Below are positions 19,612 to 29,335 of a stretch of 64,000 nt of DNA, piece after piece. The translations under genes and the position numbers were made by a program. Origin of the DNA: Rhodoferax sp. Its GTDB lineage: Bacteria > Pseudomonadota > Gammaproteobacteria > Burkholderiales > Burkholderiaceae_C. The stretch is from the NCBI RefSeq assembly GCF_030653815.1, contig NZ_JAURYQ010000009.1:1-64000 (forward strand). The letters are read 5' to 3'. Within the stretch, counting starts at the first letter, position 1, and each line of letters starts with the position of its first letter. The notes beneath the pieces were generated by a model. The model did not search any database, was not told the DNA's origin, and worked only from the letters and a program-made list of their open reading frames with translations.

Positions 19612-19634
19612 GATCAGAAAAGGTTTTCCTGATC
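19612..19634. repeat. Hairpin across the prs stop codon
   Basis: GATCAG-AAAA and TTTT-C-CTGATC form an imperfect inverted repeat (one bulge) covering the last prs codons. GATCAGAAAA also recurs directly at 19631-19640. It lies between prs and rplY and could be an RNA processing or stabilising element, but there is no T-run. Confidence 0.3.
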
Positions 19635-20591
19635 AGAAAAAAAACTCATCACCGACTTGCCTGCCGCGATGCGCTGGATGGTCTCGCCAATGAGCGGCGC
19701 CACACTGAGCTGGCGGATCTTGGGGCAGGCCAGCGCCGCCGCCGACAGCGGGATGGTGTTGGTGACGACGACTTCGTCGAGTGCGGCACCGGTGGTGATG
19801 CGCTCGATGGCAGGGCCGGAAAAAATGGGGTGGGTGCAGTAGGCGTACACCTTCTTGGCACCGCGCTCTTTCAGCACCTCGGCGGCCTTGACCAGGGTGC
19901 CTGCGGTGTCAATCATGTCGTCCATGACGACGCAGTTGCGGCCCTCGATTTCGCCGATCACGTGCATGACTTCGCTGACATTGGCCTTGGGGCGGCGCTT
20001 GTCGATGATCGCCAGGTCACAGTTGAGTTGCTTGGCCAGCGCCCTGGCGCGCACCACGCCGCCGACGTCGGGCGACACCACGATCAGGTCTTCGTAGTTT
20101 TTTTGCCGCAGGTCGCCGAGCAACACGGGCGAGGCATAAATGTTGTCAACCGGGATGTCAAAAAAGCCCTGAATCTGGTCGGCGTGCAGGTCCATGGTCA
20201 AGACGCGGGCCACACCCACGGCTTGCAGCATGTTGGCCACCACCTTGGCTGAAATTGGCACCCGGCTGGAACGCGGGCGACGGTCCTGGCGGGCATAACC
20301 AAAGTAGGGAATCACGGCGCTGATGCGTTCGGCGGAGGCGCGCTTGAGGGCGTCCACCATGATCAGCAGTTCCATCAGGTTTTCATTGGTCGGGGCGCAG
20401 GTGCTTTGCACCACAAAGACGTCACGTGCACGCACGTTCTGTTTGATTTCGACGGTGACTTCACCATCGGAAAACCGGCCTACCTCGGCATTGCCCAGGC
20501 CGATGTGGAGGTAATGCGCAATGTCATTCGCCAGCGCGGGATTGGCATTGCCTGTGAAAACCATGAAATCAGGGGTTTGTTCGGCGTGCAT
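19614..20591 (-). CDS. prs: Ribose-phosphate pyrophosphokinase
   Basis: Makes PRPP from ribose 5-phosphate and ATP for purine, pyrimidine, NAD, His and Trp synthesis. 325 residues. The divalent-metal/flexible region '[16 protein letters not shown]' and the PRPP-binding loop '[13 protein letters not shown]' are intact. The ATG at 20591 gives a short extra N-terminus (MHAEQTPDF) before the conserved '[12 protein letters not shown]'; a later start at that Met is possible. Downstream of tRNA-Gln. Confidence 0.97.
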   Translation of the reverse strand: MHAEQTPDFMVFTGNANPALANDIAHYLHIGLGNAEVGRFSDGEVTVEIKQNVRARDVFVVQSTCAPTNENLMELLIMVDALKRASAERISAVIPYFGYARQDRRPRSSRVPISAKVVANMLQAVGVARVLTMDLHADQIQGFFDIPVDNIYASPVLLGDLRQKNYEDLIVVSPDVGGVVRARALAKQLNCDLAIIDKRRPKANVSEVMHVIGEIEGRNCVVMDDMIDTAGTLVKAAEVLKERGAKKVYAYCTHPIFSGPAIERITTGAALDEVVVTNTIPLSAAALACPKIRQLSVAPLIGETIQRIAAGKSVMSFFSDQENLF

Positions 20592-20654
20592 GAAAATCCC
20601 AACTTGTGAATCGCTGTGGCAGTTACATGTCTCATGTGGACACGTGTGAAAATT

Positions 20655-20731
20655 TGGCAGGGGAGGAAGGATTCGAACCTTCGCATGCTGGAATCAAAAT
20701 CCAGTGCCTTAACCAGCTTGGCGACTCCCCT
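20655..20731 (-). tRNA. tRNA-Gln (anticodon UUG)
   Basis: 77-nt cloverleaf read on the minus strand: acceptor AGGGGAG paired with CTCCCCT, discriminator G and an encoded CCA. The anticodon stem CTGGA/TCCAG encloses loop TTTTGAT, giving anticodon TTG. The T-arm contains GGTTCGAATCC. It lies between ispE and prs, a conserved betaproteobacterial arrangement, and is probably processed from their common transcript. Confidence 0.97.
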
Positions 20732-20772
20732 ACACGGGTGAATCATGAAACATGACTCACCGATAACTTTTG

Positions 20773-21606
20773 CTAGCCAGCCCAACCCTGAAGGGGGTGA
20801 GCCGCGAGATTGCGGCATTGTCGCACCTGAAAACCGGCGTGATCACCGGCTTCAAAATTTTCCGCAATCTGCGCAAACACTGAACTCCCGGAGCCCGTCA
20901 TTCTGGCATTCAACCCTTGGTCACGGCACCATAAAAGTGCTTGCGTGACGGCAGGGCAAAGTGCCTGTGCAACAGGCTGCAAGTCGTTGTGGCCGAAGCC
21001 GTATGCGTCTGCAGCGAAGTCAGAAATTGTAGCGGGTTTCGTGTCCCTTTTTAAGTCAGGATGCGAAAAAATTCTCTGGGTTTGCAGGCCATCCACAGGT
21101 TTGACGACCAGAAACCGGGCGCCATCCAGCGTGATGGGGGTCATGGTTTCCCCGATGCCGCTGACCCAGGCGTTGTGGCCGCTCAAAAAGAAGGGCACGT
21201 CGGCACCCAGTTGCAGACCAATGTGCTGCAGCTGTGACAGGCTCAGCTTGAGCCCCCACAAACGGTTCAGTGCCAGCAGGGTCGAGGCAGCATCCGACGA
21301 GCCGCCACCCAGGCCGGCTTGCTCCGGGATGGACTTGGCGATACTGATGTGGGCCCCCTGGGAGGTGCCGCCAAGCTGCTGCAGGGCGCGCGCGGCGCGA
21401 ACAATCAGGTCGTCGGCGGGCAGCGGGGTGGTCAGGTCCTCGCGACTGATGGCGCCGTCGGTGCGCAAGTCGAAATGCAGGGTGTCACACCAGTCGACCA
21501 GCATGAACACCGATTCCAGCAGGTGGTAGCCATCGGGACGGCGGCCCACAATGTGCAAAAACAGGTTGAGCTTGGCGGGCGCCGGGATGTCAAACAAGGA
21601 TTTCAT
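20773..21606 (-). CDS. ispE: 4-diphosphocytidyl-2-C-methyl-D-erythritol kinase
   Basis: GHMP kinase of the non-mevalonate isoprenoid pathway. 277 residues from ATG 21606 (MKSLFDIPAPAKLNLFLHI); upstream frame rejected as noncoding. The ATP motif 'AGLGGGSSDAAS' and the N-terminal 'PAKLNLFLHI' are diagnostic. It starts 7 bases after the lolB stop. Confidence 0.96.
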   Translation of the reverse strand: MKSLFDIPAPAKLNLFLHIVGRRPDGYHLLESVFMLVDWCDTLHFDLRTDGAISREDLTTPLPADDLIVRAARALQQLGGTSQGAHISIAKSIPEQAGLGGGSSDAASTLLALNRLWGLKLSLSQLQHIGLQLGADVPFFLSGHNAWVSGIGETMTPITLDGARFLVVKPVDGLQTQRIFSHPDLKRDTKPATISDFAADAYGFGHNDLQPVAQALCPAVTQALLWCRDQGLNARMTGSGSSVFAQIAENFEAGDHAGFQVRQCRNLAAHPLQGWAG

Positions 21607-21613
21607 CAAGCAT

Positions 21614-22120
21614 TCAGGGTTCAAGCACGACACGAATTTCGGCGCTGGGCGCGGGGCTGATGCGCCGGGCCGTGATTTTGCCACTGTCAAATTGCGACTG
21701 GTCCACTTGCCAGCCATCCAGGCTCAGGTGGTCGCCGGCCAGCCAGGCAAACAAGGCGGCCACCGGCACCGGCGTGCCCAGCACGCGATCAATCAACTCG
21801 GCCATGTTGTTGAAGCTTTGCGTCTGGCTGCCCGACTGCAGTTGCGCCTGCTCTGGGGTCCAGGAAATAGCCGCGGCGGTACTGCCCAGCGGGGTGTAAA
21901 AGTACAACTGCCCTTGCGCGGGCCCGCCCTGCAGTTCAAAGGTGGAAGAAAACGCTTGCGGGCCCTGCCCGGCGGTGGCCTCGACCCGCACCGACATGCG
22001 GCCACTCCAGTGGCCTGCCTGGGCGGCAGGGTCAAAAGGGGCGCGGCTGGGAGCAGCGCAGCCAACCAGGCTCAGCACCAGGCACAGACCCAGCAACGAG
22101 GCAGCCAGACGCCTGATCAC
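21614..22120 (-). CDS. lolB: Outer-membrane lipoprotein receptor LolB
   Basis: Accepts lipoproteins from LolA and inserts them in the outer membrane. 168 residues, itself a lipoprotein: the lipobox LVGC puts the lipidated Cys at residue 21. The LolB fold is recognisable around 'WSGRMSVRVEA' and the C-terminal 'LDGWQVDQSQF'. GTG start overlapping the upstream TPR gene stop (GTGA). lolB-ispE is conserved in proteobacteria. Confidence 0.9.
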   Translation of the reverse strand: MIRRLAASLLGLCLVLSLVGCAAPSRAPFDPAAQAGHWSGRMSVRVEATAGQGPQAFSSTFELQGGPAQGQLYFYTPLGSTAAAISWTPEQAQLQSGSQTQSFNNMAELIDRVLGTPVPVAALFAWLAGDHLSLDGWQVDQSQFDSGKITARRISPAPSAEIRVVLEP

Positions 22121-23853
22121 AGCGTCACGCGCAGACGTTGCAGGGTGGTTTTCAAGGTCTCGTTCTCGGGGTTGAGTTCCAGGCCCTCACGCCAGATTTT
22201 TTTGGCTTCATCGGCTTGTCCGCCAACCCACAGCACTTCGCCCAGGTGGGCTGCAATTTCGGCGTCCGGTCTTTGCTTGAAGGCGCTGCGCAGCAAACGC
22301 AAGGCCTCGTCGTTTTGCCCCATGCGAAAGGCCACCCAGGCCAGACTGTCCATGATGAACGGATCGTTGGGGGTCAGGGCCAGTGCTGTCTCAATCAGTT
22401 GCCGGGCTTCGGGCAAGCGCTGACCACGGTCTGCCAGCGAATAGCCCAGGGCGTTGTAGGCCTGCGGGTCCTCCGGCTTGGCGGCCATCAATTGGCGCAA
22501 CAAGCGCTCCATCTCGGGCAGGTCGTCCGTTTTTTCGGCCAGCATGGCCAGGTCATAGAGCAGCTCGGTGTCTTCCGGGTTCTGCGCCAGCGCCTCTTCC
22601 AGCACCTTGCGGGCCCGGATCAACTGCTTTTGGTCGCGCAAAATCTGGACTTCTGCGCTGCGTTTGAGGCGCGCGTCGGCGGTGGAACGCTCTGGCAGGC
22701 TGTGAATCAGTGCCAGCGCGGCGTCCAGCTGGCCTTGTTGGGCCATCAGCCCGGCGCGCTTGAACTGGGCCGGCAACAGGTCGTCAGGGTGGTCCACGCG
22801 CGCCAGCCAGTCCTGGGCCTGGGGCAGGTCCTTGCGCCGTAGCGCAATTTGTGCCAGCGACAGGTAAGCCTGCGACAGGCCACGCGGTGTCGGCACGCTG
22901 GTTTGCGCGGGTGTCTGGGCCTTCATCAGTTCCAGGTAGCGTAAAAAATGGGCTTGCGCGGTGTCCAGCTGGTCCATCTCCAGGCTGAGCGCGCCTTGCA
23001 GCAGAATGGCCGGGGCAAAGTCGGGCTGCAACTGGTTGACGCTTTGCAGCGCCTTGAGGGCCTCGGCATAGCGCTTGGCCAGCATCAGTGTTTGTGCGTA
23101 AGCCATGCGGAATTCTGTGCTCGGGCTGTTGGCCAGGTGATTTTTGACCAGACTTTCAGCTTCGGCCACGTCGGTTCGCATCAGGCTCAAGGCCAGCCAG
23201 GCCGGATGCTCCTGGTGCGTGGCAAAGTTTTGCGCTTTTTGGGCGGCACTCAGCGCAGCAGCCGGGTTGCCAGCAGCCATCCAGAGCCGCCCCAGTGTGG
23301 CCCAGGCGGTGGCGCCGAGCTTGGCGTCGCTGAACCATGGTGTCAGGGCTTTTTGAACCACCGTCACTGCGAGCTGCTTGTCGCTGGCGCGCTCGTACAG
23401 GCCGGGGATGGCCCACATCGTGTCAGCGCGTTCTTGCGGCGGCGTGAGCACCAGCAGACGCTTGAGCGGCTCCTGGGTTTGCGCCAGGCGATTCAGGTTC
23501 AACAGAATCTGCAACACAAAACGGTTGGCCTCCTGCGAGGCCGGCAGGGCTTCTTGCCAGGCTTTGGCGGCCTGGAGCGCCGAATCTCCCGAGCGCGCAC
23601 GCAAGGCGAGCTGAACCGAGCGTCTGAAAAGGGCTTCGTCGCCGGTTTTGCGCGCTGCGTCCAGCAACAAGGCAAAGGCGGTCGCAGGGTCTTGCGCCTG
23701 GGCATTGAGTTCGCCGAGCAGGAGCTGGTAAAAAAGAGCGCTGTCCATCGCTGAACTTTTGGCCGGCTCCTTGGGCGCAAGCGGGGTTTGTGCTTGAACG
23801 TTGAGCCAACCGGCAATCAGCAGGGAGAAGAGGAGGCGATAGGTGGGACGCAT
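22117..23853 (-). CDS. Exported tetratricopeptide-repeat protein
   Basis: About 578 residues with a signal peptide (LLFSLLIAGWLNVQAQ) followed by TPR repeats, clearest in the C-terminal third (for example 'AYNALGYSLADRGQRLPEARQLIETALAL'). TPR proteins serve as scaffolds; location just before lolB is conserved and suggests an envelope role, not proven. An upstream ATG at 23871 is possible, but the mutM promoter region (CATAAT, 23859-23864) lies there, so I prefer the ATG at 23853. Confidence 0.88.
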   Translation of the reverse strand: MRPTYRLLFSLLIAGWLNVQAQTPLAPKEPAKSSAMDSALFYQLLLGELNAQAQDPATAFALLLDAARKTGDEALFRRSVQLALRARSGDSALQAAKAWQEALPASQEANRFVLQILLNLNRLAQTQEPLKRLLVLTPPQERADTMWAIPGLYERASDKQLAVTVVQKALTPWFSDAKLGATAWATLGRLWMAAGNPAAALSAAQKAQNFATHQEHPAWLALSLMRTDVAEAESLVKNHLANSPSTEFRMAYAQTLMLAKRYAEALKALQSVNQLQPDFAPAILLQGALSLEMDQLDTAQAHFLRYLELMKAQTPAQTSVPTPRGLSQAYLSLAQIALRRKDLPQAQDWLARVDHPDDLLPAQFKRAGLMAQQGQLDAALALIHSLPERSTADARLKRSAEVQILRDQKQLIRARKVLEEALAQNPEDTELLYDLAMLAEKTDDLPEMERLLRQLMAAKPEDPQAYNALGYSLADRGQRLPEARQLIETALALTPNDPFIMDSLAWVAFRMGQNDEALRLLRSAFKQRPDAEIAAHLGEVLWVGGQADEAKKIWREGLELNPENETLKTTLQRLRVTL

Positions 23854-23891
23854 AGGGTCATAATAATTCATGTCTGTCAGAAACGAGCCCC

Positions 23892-24707
23892 ATGCCTGAA
23901 TTACCCGAAGTTGAAGTGACCCGGCGCAGTTTTGCCAGCGCCATTGAAAACGCCACGGTGCTGGCGGTGCGGCTGGGCAAACCCCTGCGCTGGCCGCTGG
24001 GTTGCCTGCCCGGGCAGTTGTCGGGCCGTTGCGTGCGCTCAGTGGGCCGACGCGGCAAGTATTTGCTGTTGCAAATGGATCAGGGGGTTTTGCTGCTGCA
24101 TCTGGGCATGTCGGGAAGCCTGCGCTTTGCCCCGGCGCTGCCGCCTGCGGGCGTGCATGACCATTTTGATCTGGTCACCACGCTGGGCACCTTGCGCTTG
24201 CACGATCCGCGCCGCTTTGGCGCCGTGGTCTATGCCGACAGCCTGGAGGATCCGGTGGCGCGCAAGCTGCTGGGGCGCCTGGGACCCGAGCCCTTGTCGG
24301 ATGCGTTTGATCTGACCGCGTTTCAGGGACAACTCAAGCGCCACCAGTCGGCCATCAAGTCGGTGTTGCTGGCGGGCGAGGCGGTGGTGGGGGTCGGCAA
24401 TATTTATGCATCCGAGGCGCTGTTTCTGGCGGGTATTCGCCCGACGGTGGCGGCTGCCCGGCTGAGCCGGCCGCGCGCGGCTCGTCTGCACGCGGCCATC
24501 GTGAAGGTTTTGGGCCAGGCGGTCGCGCTGGGCGGCAGCACGCTGCGCGATTTCTCCAACGCCAGTGGCCAGTCGGGTTATTTCCAGTTGCAGACCATGG
24601 TCTACGGGCGCGCCGGCTTGCCCTGCCACGTGTGCGCCAGCCCGGTGCGCCTGATCAAGCAGGGCCAGCGCTCCACTTTTTATTGCGCTACTTGCCAAAA
24701 AGCCTGA
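23892..24707 (+). CDS. mutM: Formamidopyrimidine-DNA glycosylase (Fpg)
   Basis: Excises 8-oxoguanine and formamidopyrimidines and cleaves the abasic site. 271 residues. Catalytic Pro2-Glu3 (MPELPEVE), Lys56 in 'GRRGKYLL', the helix-two-turn-helix '[14 protein letters not shown]', and a C-terminal zinc finger with CxxC at both ends (CHVC...CATC) are all present. mutY follows 24 bases later. Confidence 0.97.
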   Translation: MPELPEVEVTRRSFASAIENATVLAVRLGKPLRWPLGCLPGQLSGRCVRSVGRRGKYLLLQMDQGVLLLHLGMSGSLRFAPALPPAGVHDHFDLVTTLGTLRLHDPRRFGAVVYADSLEDPVARKLLGRLGPEPLSDAFDLTAFQGQLKRHQSAIKSVLLAGEAVVGVGNIYASEALFLAGIRPTVAAARLSRPRAARLHAAIVKVLGQAVALGGSTLRDFSNASGQSGYFQLQTMVYGRAGLPCHVCASPVRLIKQGQRSTFYCATCQKA

Positions 24708-24731
24708 TGGCCCTGTTGTGAGATTTTTTTG

Positions 24732-25805
24732 ATGGACGACTTTTTGGCCATAGCCGTGGTGCGCTGGCAGGCGCATTCGGGGCGCCACGACCTGCCCTGG
24801 CAAAACACGCGTGACCCCTACCGCGTCTGGCTCTCCGAGATCATGCTGCAGCAAACGCAGGTAACCACGGTGCAGGATTACTTCGCGCGTTTTCTGGCGC
24901 GTTTTGCCGATGTGCAGGCGCTGGCGCAGGCGCCGCTGGATGAGGTGTTGCACTTGTGGGCGGGCCTGGGGTACTACAGCCGGGCGCGCAACCTGCACCG
25001 CTGTGCGCAGGACGTGGAGCGCCTGCACGGCGGTGCCTTTCCGCGCACGGCGCAGCAATTGCAAACCCTGCCGGGTATCGGGCGCTCCACGGCGGCCGCC
25101 ATTGCCGCGCTGTGTTTTGGTGAGCGTGTGGCCATTCTGGATGGCAATGTCAAACGGGTGCTGACCCGTTACCTGGGATTTGCCGATGATCTGGCGCTGG
25201 CTTTGAGCGAACGCCGCTTGTGGGACCTGGCGACCGAGCTGCTCCCGAAAGACCATTTGCTTCACAACATGGCGCGCTACACCCAGGGCATGATGGATCT
25301 CGGGGCCACGCTGTGTACCACCAAAAAGCCGGCTTGCCCAGCCTGTCCCTTGTCATCGCGCTGTGTCGCCCACGCCTTGGCTTCACCCGAGAAATTTCCA
25401 GTCAAAACCCGTAAGCTCAAGCGCAGTGCCGAGTCGATCTGGTTGCTGTGGGCGGTGGCAGACGACGGCGCGGTCTGGTTGAGTCAGCGGCCCACACCGG
25501 GCGTTTGGGCCGGTTTGTATTGCCTGCCCTTGTTCGCGGACCGGCAGGCCCTGCAGGCGGCGCTGGACCCGAAAGACGAAGCCTTGCTGACGGATGCGCC
25601 AGCATTCAAACATGTGCTGACCCACAAGGATCTCTATTTGCACCCGGTGTTGCTCAGACTGCAGGCGCGCCCGGCGCTGGCACTCGATGGGCGGTGGTTT
25701 GACGCGGCGCAAATGGCCAAGCTGGGCTTGCCCGCGCCCATCAAGAAAATGCTTGATCTTGCGGGTCAGGCCACTCGCGCAGCGACGTGCCCTGACCCCA
25801 ACTAA
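24732..25805 (+). CDS. mutY: Adenine DNA glycosylase MutY
   Basis: Removes A mispaired with 8-oxoG. 357 residues from ATG 24732 (a TTG one codon earlier is unlikely). Catalytic glutamate in 'WLSEIMLQQTQV', helix-hairpin-helix 'LPGIGRSTAAAI', catalytic Asp in 'ILDGNVKRVL', and the 4Fe-4S loop C-x6-C-x2-C-x5-C (CTTKKPACPACPLSSRC) are intact; the C-terminal half has the MutT-like 8-oxoG domain. Oddity: the last roughly 15 residues and the stop codon are encoded by the first copy of a REP-like repeat, so the native C-terminus appears replaced. Confidence 0.96.
   Translation: MDDFLAIAVVRWQAHSGRHDLPWQNTRDPYRVWLSEIMLQQTQVTTVQDYFARFLARFADVQALAQAPLDEVLHLWAGLGYYSRARNLHRCAQDVERLHGGAFPRTAQQLQTLPGIGRSTAAAIAALCFGERVAILDGNVKRVLTRYLGFADDLALALSERRLWDLATELLPKDHLLHNMARYTQGMMDLGATLCTTKKPACPACPLSSRCVAHALASPEKFPVKTRKLKRSAESIWLLWAVADDGAVWLSQRPTPGVWAGLYCLPLFADRQALQAALDPKDEALLTDAPAFKHVLTHKDLYLHPVLLRLQARPALALDGRWFDAAQMAKLGLPAPIKKMLDLAGQATRAATCPDPN
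25758..25803. repeat. REP-like palindromic repeat, copy 1 (within mutY 3' end)
   Basis: 46-base unit, 42 of 46 identical to the copy at 25815-25860. Its core folds: GGTCAG...CTGACC arms, then CCAC/GTG and a TCGC/GCGA-like inner stem. It is read in frame as the mutY C-terminus and ends at the T of the TAA stop. The arm sequence GGGTCAG...CTGACCCC resembles REP-like palindromes I associate with REP-associated tyrosine transposases in betaproteobacteria (recalled, not searched). Confidence 0.75.
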
Positions 25806-25814
25806 CGGGAAGAA

Positions 25815-25860
25815 CTTGCGGGTCAGACCACTCGCGTAGCGACGTGCTCTGACCCCAACC
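25815..25860. repeat. REP-like palindromic repeat, copy 2 (mutY/rapZ intergenic)
   Basis: Second direct copy, 11 bases after the first. The palindrome is better here: GGTCAGACCAC TCGC-GTA-GCGA C-GTG-C-TCTGACC. It ends two bases before the rapZ stop. The three internal differences from copy 1 are all transitions, two of which improve pairing in this copy. It sits between convergent genes, typical for REP elements. Confidence 0.75.
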
Positions 25861-25862
25861 GA

Positions 25863-26750
25863 TTAAGAAGCTATTTCTCTGTGCCGCCTGAGCGTGCTCC
25901 AGCGCGGCGCGAAGTGGACACTGAGCTGCTCCACCAGGTAAACCGAGCGGTGCTGGCCACCGGTGCAACCAATGGCCACCGTTACATAACTGCGGTGGTT
26001 GCGCACCATGGCGTCCAACCAGTGGTCCAGGAAAGCTCGGATGTGGTCGAGCATGTCCTGCACATCGGCTTGCTGCTGCAGGAAGTCGATCACCGGGGCG
26101 TCGCATCCGGTGAGCTCGCGCAATCCCGCTTCATAGTGCGGGTTGGGCAACATGCGCACGTCAAAGACAAAATCCGCGTCGTTGGGCACGCCCCGTTTGA
26201 AGGCAAACGACTCGAACACCAGGGTCAGTTGATCCCCCGGTGAATCGATGAAGCTCTTGACATAGCTTTGCAATTGGGTCGGGCGGATGATGCTGGAGTC
26301 GATCACATGGGCTTCGGCGCGCAATTCGCTGAGCAGTTCGCGTTCCAGTTCGATGGCTTCGGACAGCGCCCGGTGCACGTCATGCTGGTGGTCCGGGGTG
26401 TCGGTTTTTGACAAGGGATGGCGCCGCCGCGTTTCCGAGAAGCGGCGCATCAGGGTGTCGGTGCTGGCATCCAGAAACAGGCAGTCCACCTGCATGCCCT
26501 GGGCCTTGAGTTGCGCCAGTTGGCTCGGAACCAGCGGCAGCGAGGTGGCACTGCGCACGTCCATGGCAATCGCCAGCCGGCCGGTCTGATGGGTTCGCTC
26601 CAGCTGGATCAGCGGCATCAGCAGTTCGGGTGGCAAGTTGTCAACGCAGTAAAACCCCAGGTCTTCCAGGGCGCGCAGCGCCACCGACTTGCCTGAGCCC
26701 GACATGCCGGTGATTAACACCAGGTGCATTTGCTTGAAGTTGAGCGGCAT
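25863..26750 (-). CDS. rapZ: RNase adapter protein / nucleotide-binding protein RapZ
   Basis: 295 residues. N-terminal P-loop GMSGSGKS (about 15-22) and second nucleotide motif 'DVRSATSL'; C-terminal RNA-binding half ends in the conserved [12 protein letters not shown]. In E. coli RapZ directs RNase E to the sRNA GlmZ and thus controls GlmS; whether that holds here is unknown, and no ptsN or hprK neighbour is present. recN lies just upstream with 5 bases between. Confidence 0.95.
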   Translation of the reverse strand: MPLNFKQMHLVLITGMSGSGKSVALRALEDLGFYCVDNLPPELLMPLIQLERTHQTGRLAIAMDVRSATSLPLVPSQLAQLKAQGMQVDCLFLDASTDTLMRRFSETRRRHPLSKTDTPDHQHDVHRALSEAIELERELLSELRAEAHVIDSSIIRPTQLQSYVKSFIDSPGDQLTLVFESFAFKRGVPNDADFVFDVRMLPNPHYEAGLRELTGCDAPVIDFLQQQADVQDMLDHIRAFLDHWLDAMVRNHRSYVTVAIGCTGGQHRSVYLVEQLSVHFAPRWSTLRRHREIAS

Positions 26751-26755
26751 GGGAT

Positions 26756-28408
26756 TCAGCTTCCCTGGGTGTGCAGCATTTCACGGGCATGCGCCAGCGT
26801 GCTGATCAACAGGCGTTCGCCACCCAGCATGCGCGCCAGCTCGGCCACGCGCGCCTCGGTGTCCACGCGGGTCACCGAGCTCAGCGTCACGCCGTCCTGA
26901 AGCTGTTTGCGCACCACCATGTGGTGGTCGGCACAGGCGGCCACCTGCGGCAAGTGGGTCACGGCCAGCACCTGGCGGTCCTGTCCCAGGCGCTTCATCA
27001 GCAAGCCCACGGTTTCGGCCACGGCCCCGCCGACACCGGCGTCCACCTCGTCAAAAATCAGCGTCTGCGCGGTGCCCAGCTGGCTGGTGGTGACCGCAAT
27101 GGCCAGCGCAATGCGCGACAGCTCACCGCCAGACGCCACCTTGTTGACCGCGCGCGGCGTGCTGCCCACGTGCCCTGCGACCAAAAACGTCACTTCTTCG
27201 AGCCCGCTTTGCAGCGGCTGGTCGGTGGGCTGCAAATCCACCTCGAATTTTCCGCCTTGCATGCCCAGCCCCTGCATGGCCTCGGTGATGGCCCGGGCCA
27301 GTTGGGGCGCGCTGCGCTGGCGCGCCCGGGTCAAGATTCCGGCCTCGTGCGCATACGCCTGCCAGGCTGCCGCCACGGCGTTTTCCAGACCCTGCACATC
27401 GGCGCTGGCGTCAAGTTGCGCCAGTTCCTGTTTCCAGCTGGCCAGCAATTCGGGCAACTCGGGCGGGCTGCGCTTGTAACGCCGCGCCGTGGACAGCCAC
27501 AAGCCCATGCGTTCGTCCAGCACGGCCAGCCGATCCGGGTCAAGCTCGGTCTTGCGCAAATAGCTGCGCAGCGCGTGCGCCGTGTCCTGCACCTGCGCCA
27601 GGCTGGAGCCCAGCACTTCGGTCAGGTCTTTGAACGAAGGCTCAATGTGTTCCTGCTGCTGCAAGAGCTGGCAGGCACGGCTCAGGCGTTCCAGCGCATT
27701 GCCCTCGTCTTCGTCCAGCGTCAGGGCGGCCGCCTGGGCCGCATCGAGCAAAGCCTGGGCATGGGCCAGCCGGGTGTGCTCGGTGTTGAGCTCGGGCCAT
27801 TCGTCGGGCGCGGGTGCCAGCTTGTCGAGCTCACCAATTTGCCAGCTCAGGCGCTCGCGCTCGCGCAGCAACGAATCCTGGGACTGCCGCGCCTGGTCCA
27901 GCTGGGCCTGTGCGGCGCGCCACTGCTGCCATTTTGTCGCCACTGCAGCCGTTGACACCCGGGCGTAGGCGTCCAGCAGATTGCGCACCGCCTCGGGGCG
28001 CGTCAGGCTTTGCCAGGCGTGCTGGCCGTGGATGTCGAGCAGCTGCTCGCCCAAACCACGCAACTGGGTGGCGGTGGCCGGGCTGCCGTTGATCCAGGCG
28101 CGGCTTTTGCCCTGGGTGTCCAGCGTGCGACGCAGCAACAGCGTGGTCTCGGGCTCAAAGCCGGCCTCTTCCAGCCATTGCAGCACGCGGGGGGTGCTGT
28201 CAAATTCAGCGCTCACTTCGCAGCGGCTGGCGCCTTCGCGGACCAGGTTGACGTCAGCGCGGCCGCCGGTCACCAGTTGCAGGGCATCGATCAAAATGGA
28301 TTTGCCGGCGCCGGTCTCACCCGTCAAAACGGTGAACTGGATGCCGAATTCAAGTTCAAGTTCGCTGACGATGACAAAGTCACGCAGCACCATGCGTTTC
28401 AGGCTCAC
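26756..28408 (-). CDS. recN: DNA repair protein RecN
   Basis: SMC-like ATPase for double-strand-break repair. 550 residues: Walker A GETGAGKS near residue 31-38, central coiled-coil regions, ABC-type signature '[13 protein letters not shown]' and Walker B '[13 protein letters not shown]'. The GTG at 28408 overlaps the nadK stop (GTGA); an ATG five codons in is the alternative. Placement after nadK is conserved widely. Confidence 0.96.
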   Translation of the reverse strand: MSLKRMVLRDFVIVSELELEFGIQFTVLTGETGAGKSILIDALQLVTGGRADVNLVREGASRCEVSAEFDSTPRVLQWLEEAGFEPETTLLLRRTLDTQGKSRAWINGSPATATQLRGLGEQLLDIHGQHAWQSLTRPEAVRNLLDAYARVSTAAVATKWQQWRAAQAQLDQARQSQDSLLRERERLSWQIGELDKLAPAPDEWPELNTEHTRLAHAQALLDAAQAAALTLDEDEGNALERLSRACQLLQQQEHIEPSFKDLTEVLGSSLAQVQDTAHALRSYLRKTELDPDRLAVLDERMGLWLSTARRYKRSPPELPELLASWKQELAQLDASADVQGLENAVAAAWQAYAHEAGILTRARQRSAPQLARAITEAMQGLGMQGGKFEVDLQPTDQPLQSGLEEVTFLVAGHVGSTPRAVNKVASGGELSRIALAIAVTTSQLGTAQTLIFDEVDAGVGGAVAETVGLLMKRLGQDRQVLAVTHLPQVAACADHHMVVRKQLQDGVTLSSVTRVDTEARVAELARMLGGERLLISTLAHAREMLHTQGS

Positions 28409-29307
28409 GTGACGGCCACTCCTTCATTCCAATGCAGTTTTTCGCGCAGGGTGTCATAGTAAGACCAGCCCTGCGGGTGCAAAAAGCGCACATGGTGTTC
28501 CGAGCGCGTGACCTCGATGCGGTCGCCGTGCATCAGGGAGGCCAGCGACTGCATGTCGAAGCTGGCGCTGGCATCCCGGCCGGCCACCAGCTCGATCGCG
28601 ATTTTGGACGTGTTGGCCAGCACGATGGGCCGGTTTGACAAGGTGTGCGGCGCAATCGGCACCATCAGCCAGCCCGGCACCGACGGGTGCATCAGCGGCC
28701 CGCCCGACGACAAGGCGTAAGCGGTGGAGCCAGTGGGTGTCGCAATGATCAGGCCATCGGCGCGCTGGTTGGCAACAAAATGGCCGTCCACCTCGACCCG
28801 CAACTCCACCATGCCCGCAGTGGCGCCGCGATTCAGCACCACGTCGTTCATGGCCATGGCCTGGAAAACGCAGTGGCCGTCGCGCATCACCCGGGCGTTC
28901 ATCAGGCTGCGGTGGTCTTCCACGTAGGCGCCGCGCAGCATTTGCGTCAGGCTGGTGGCGAAGCTGCCATAAGGCACATCGGTGATAAAGCCCAGCCGGC
29001 CCTGGTTGATGCCGATCAGCGGCACGCCATACGGTGCCATTTGCCGGCCAATGCCCAGCATGGTGCCGTCGCCCCCCACCACCAGGCCCAAATCGCATTG
29101 CTTGCCAATTTGCGCCACGCTCAGCGCCGGGTAGTCGGTCATGCCCATGTTGAGCGCGGTGTCCTGCTCCATGGCCACATCACAGCCCAGGTCGTCCAGA
29201 AAATGGGCCACGGCCACCAGCGCGGCGCGCGAGTTGGCACCACTGACGCCCGCAGAATTGGTTTGGTACTTGCCGACCAGGGCAACGTGCTTGAATTTGG
29301 ACTTCAT
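28405..29307 (-). CDS. nadK: NAD kinase
   Basis: ATP-dependent phosphorylation of NAD to NADP. 300 residues from the ATG at 29307; a TTG two codons upstream is rejected. The GGDGTML motif, 'MNDVVLNRG' and the glycine-rich '[15 protein letters not shown]' are intact. Divergent from hrcA with only 28 bases between start codons. Confidence 0.96.
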   Translation of the reverse strand: MKSKFKHVALVGKYQTNSAGVSGANSRAALVAVAHFLDDLGCDVAMEQDTALNMGMTDYPALSVAQIGKQCDLGLVVGGDGTMLGIGRQMAPYGVPLIGINQGRLGFITDVPYGSFATSLTQMLRGAYVEDHRSLMNARVMRDGHCVFQAMAMNDVVLNRGATAGMVELRVEVDGHFVANQRADGLIIATPTGSTAYALSSGGPLMHPSVPGWLMVPIAPHTLSNRPIVLANTSKIAIELVAGRDASASFDMQSLASLMHGDRIEVTRSEHHVRFLHPQGWSYYDTLREKLHWNEGVAVT

Positions 29308-29323
29308 TTGCAAATTACATCAC

Positions 29324-29329
29324 TAAAAT
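29324..29329 (+). promoter_or_regulatory. Possible -10 element for hrcA
   Basis: TAAAAT six bases before the hrcA ATG in the 28-base divergent gap. If used, the transcript would start at or next to the start codon (leaderless). No -35 match of quality and no CIRCE operator are seen. Confidence 0.25.
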
Positions 29330-29335
29330 GAAAGC

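Noticed and set aside
20655-20731. tRNA-Gln as an integration site for a mobile element
   Set aside because: No integrase, no duplicated tRNA end and conserved ispE/prs flanks on both sides. The same holds for the CAU tRNA at 30375.
29308-29335. CIRCE operator upstream of hrcA
   Set aside because: Only 28 bases separate nadK and hrcA and no TTAGCACTC/GAGTGCTAA pair is present.
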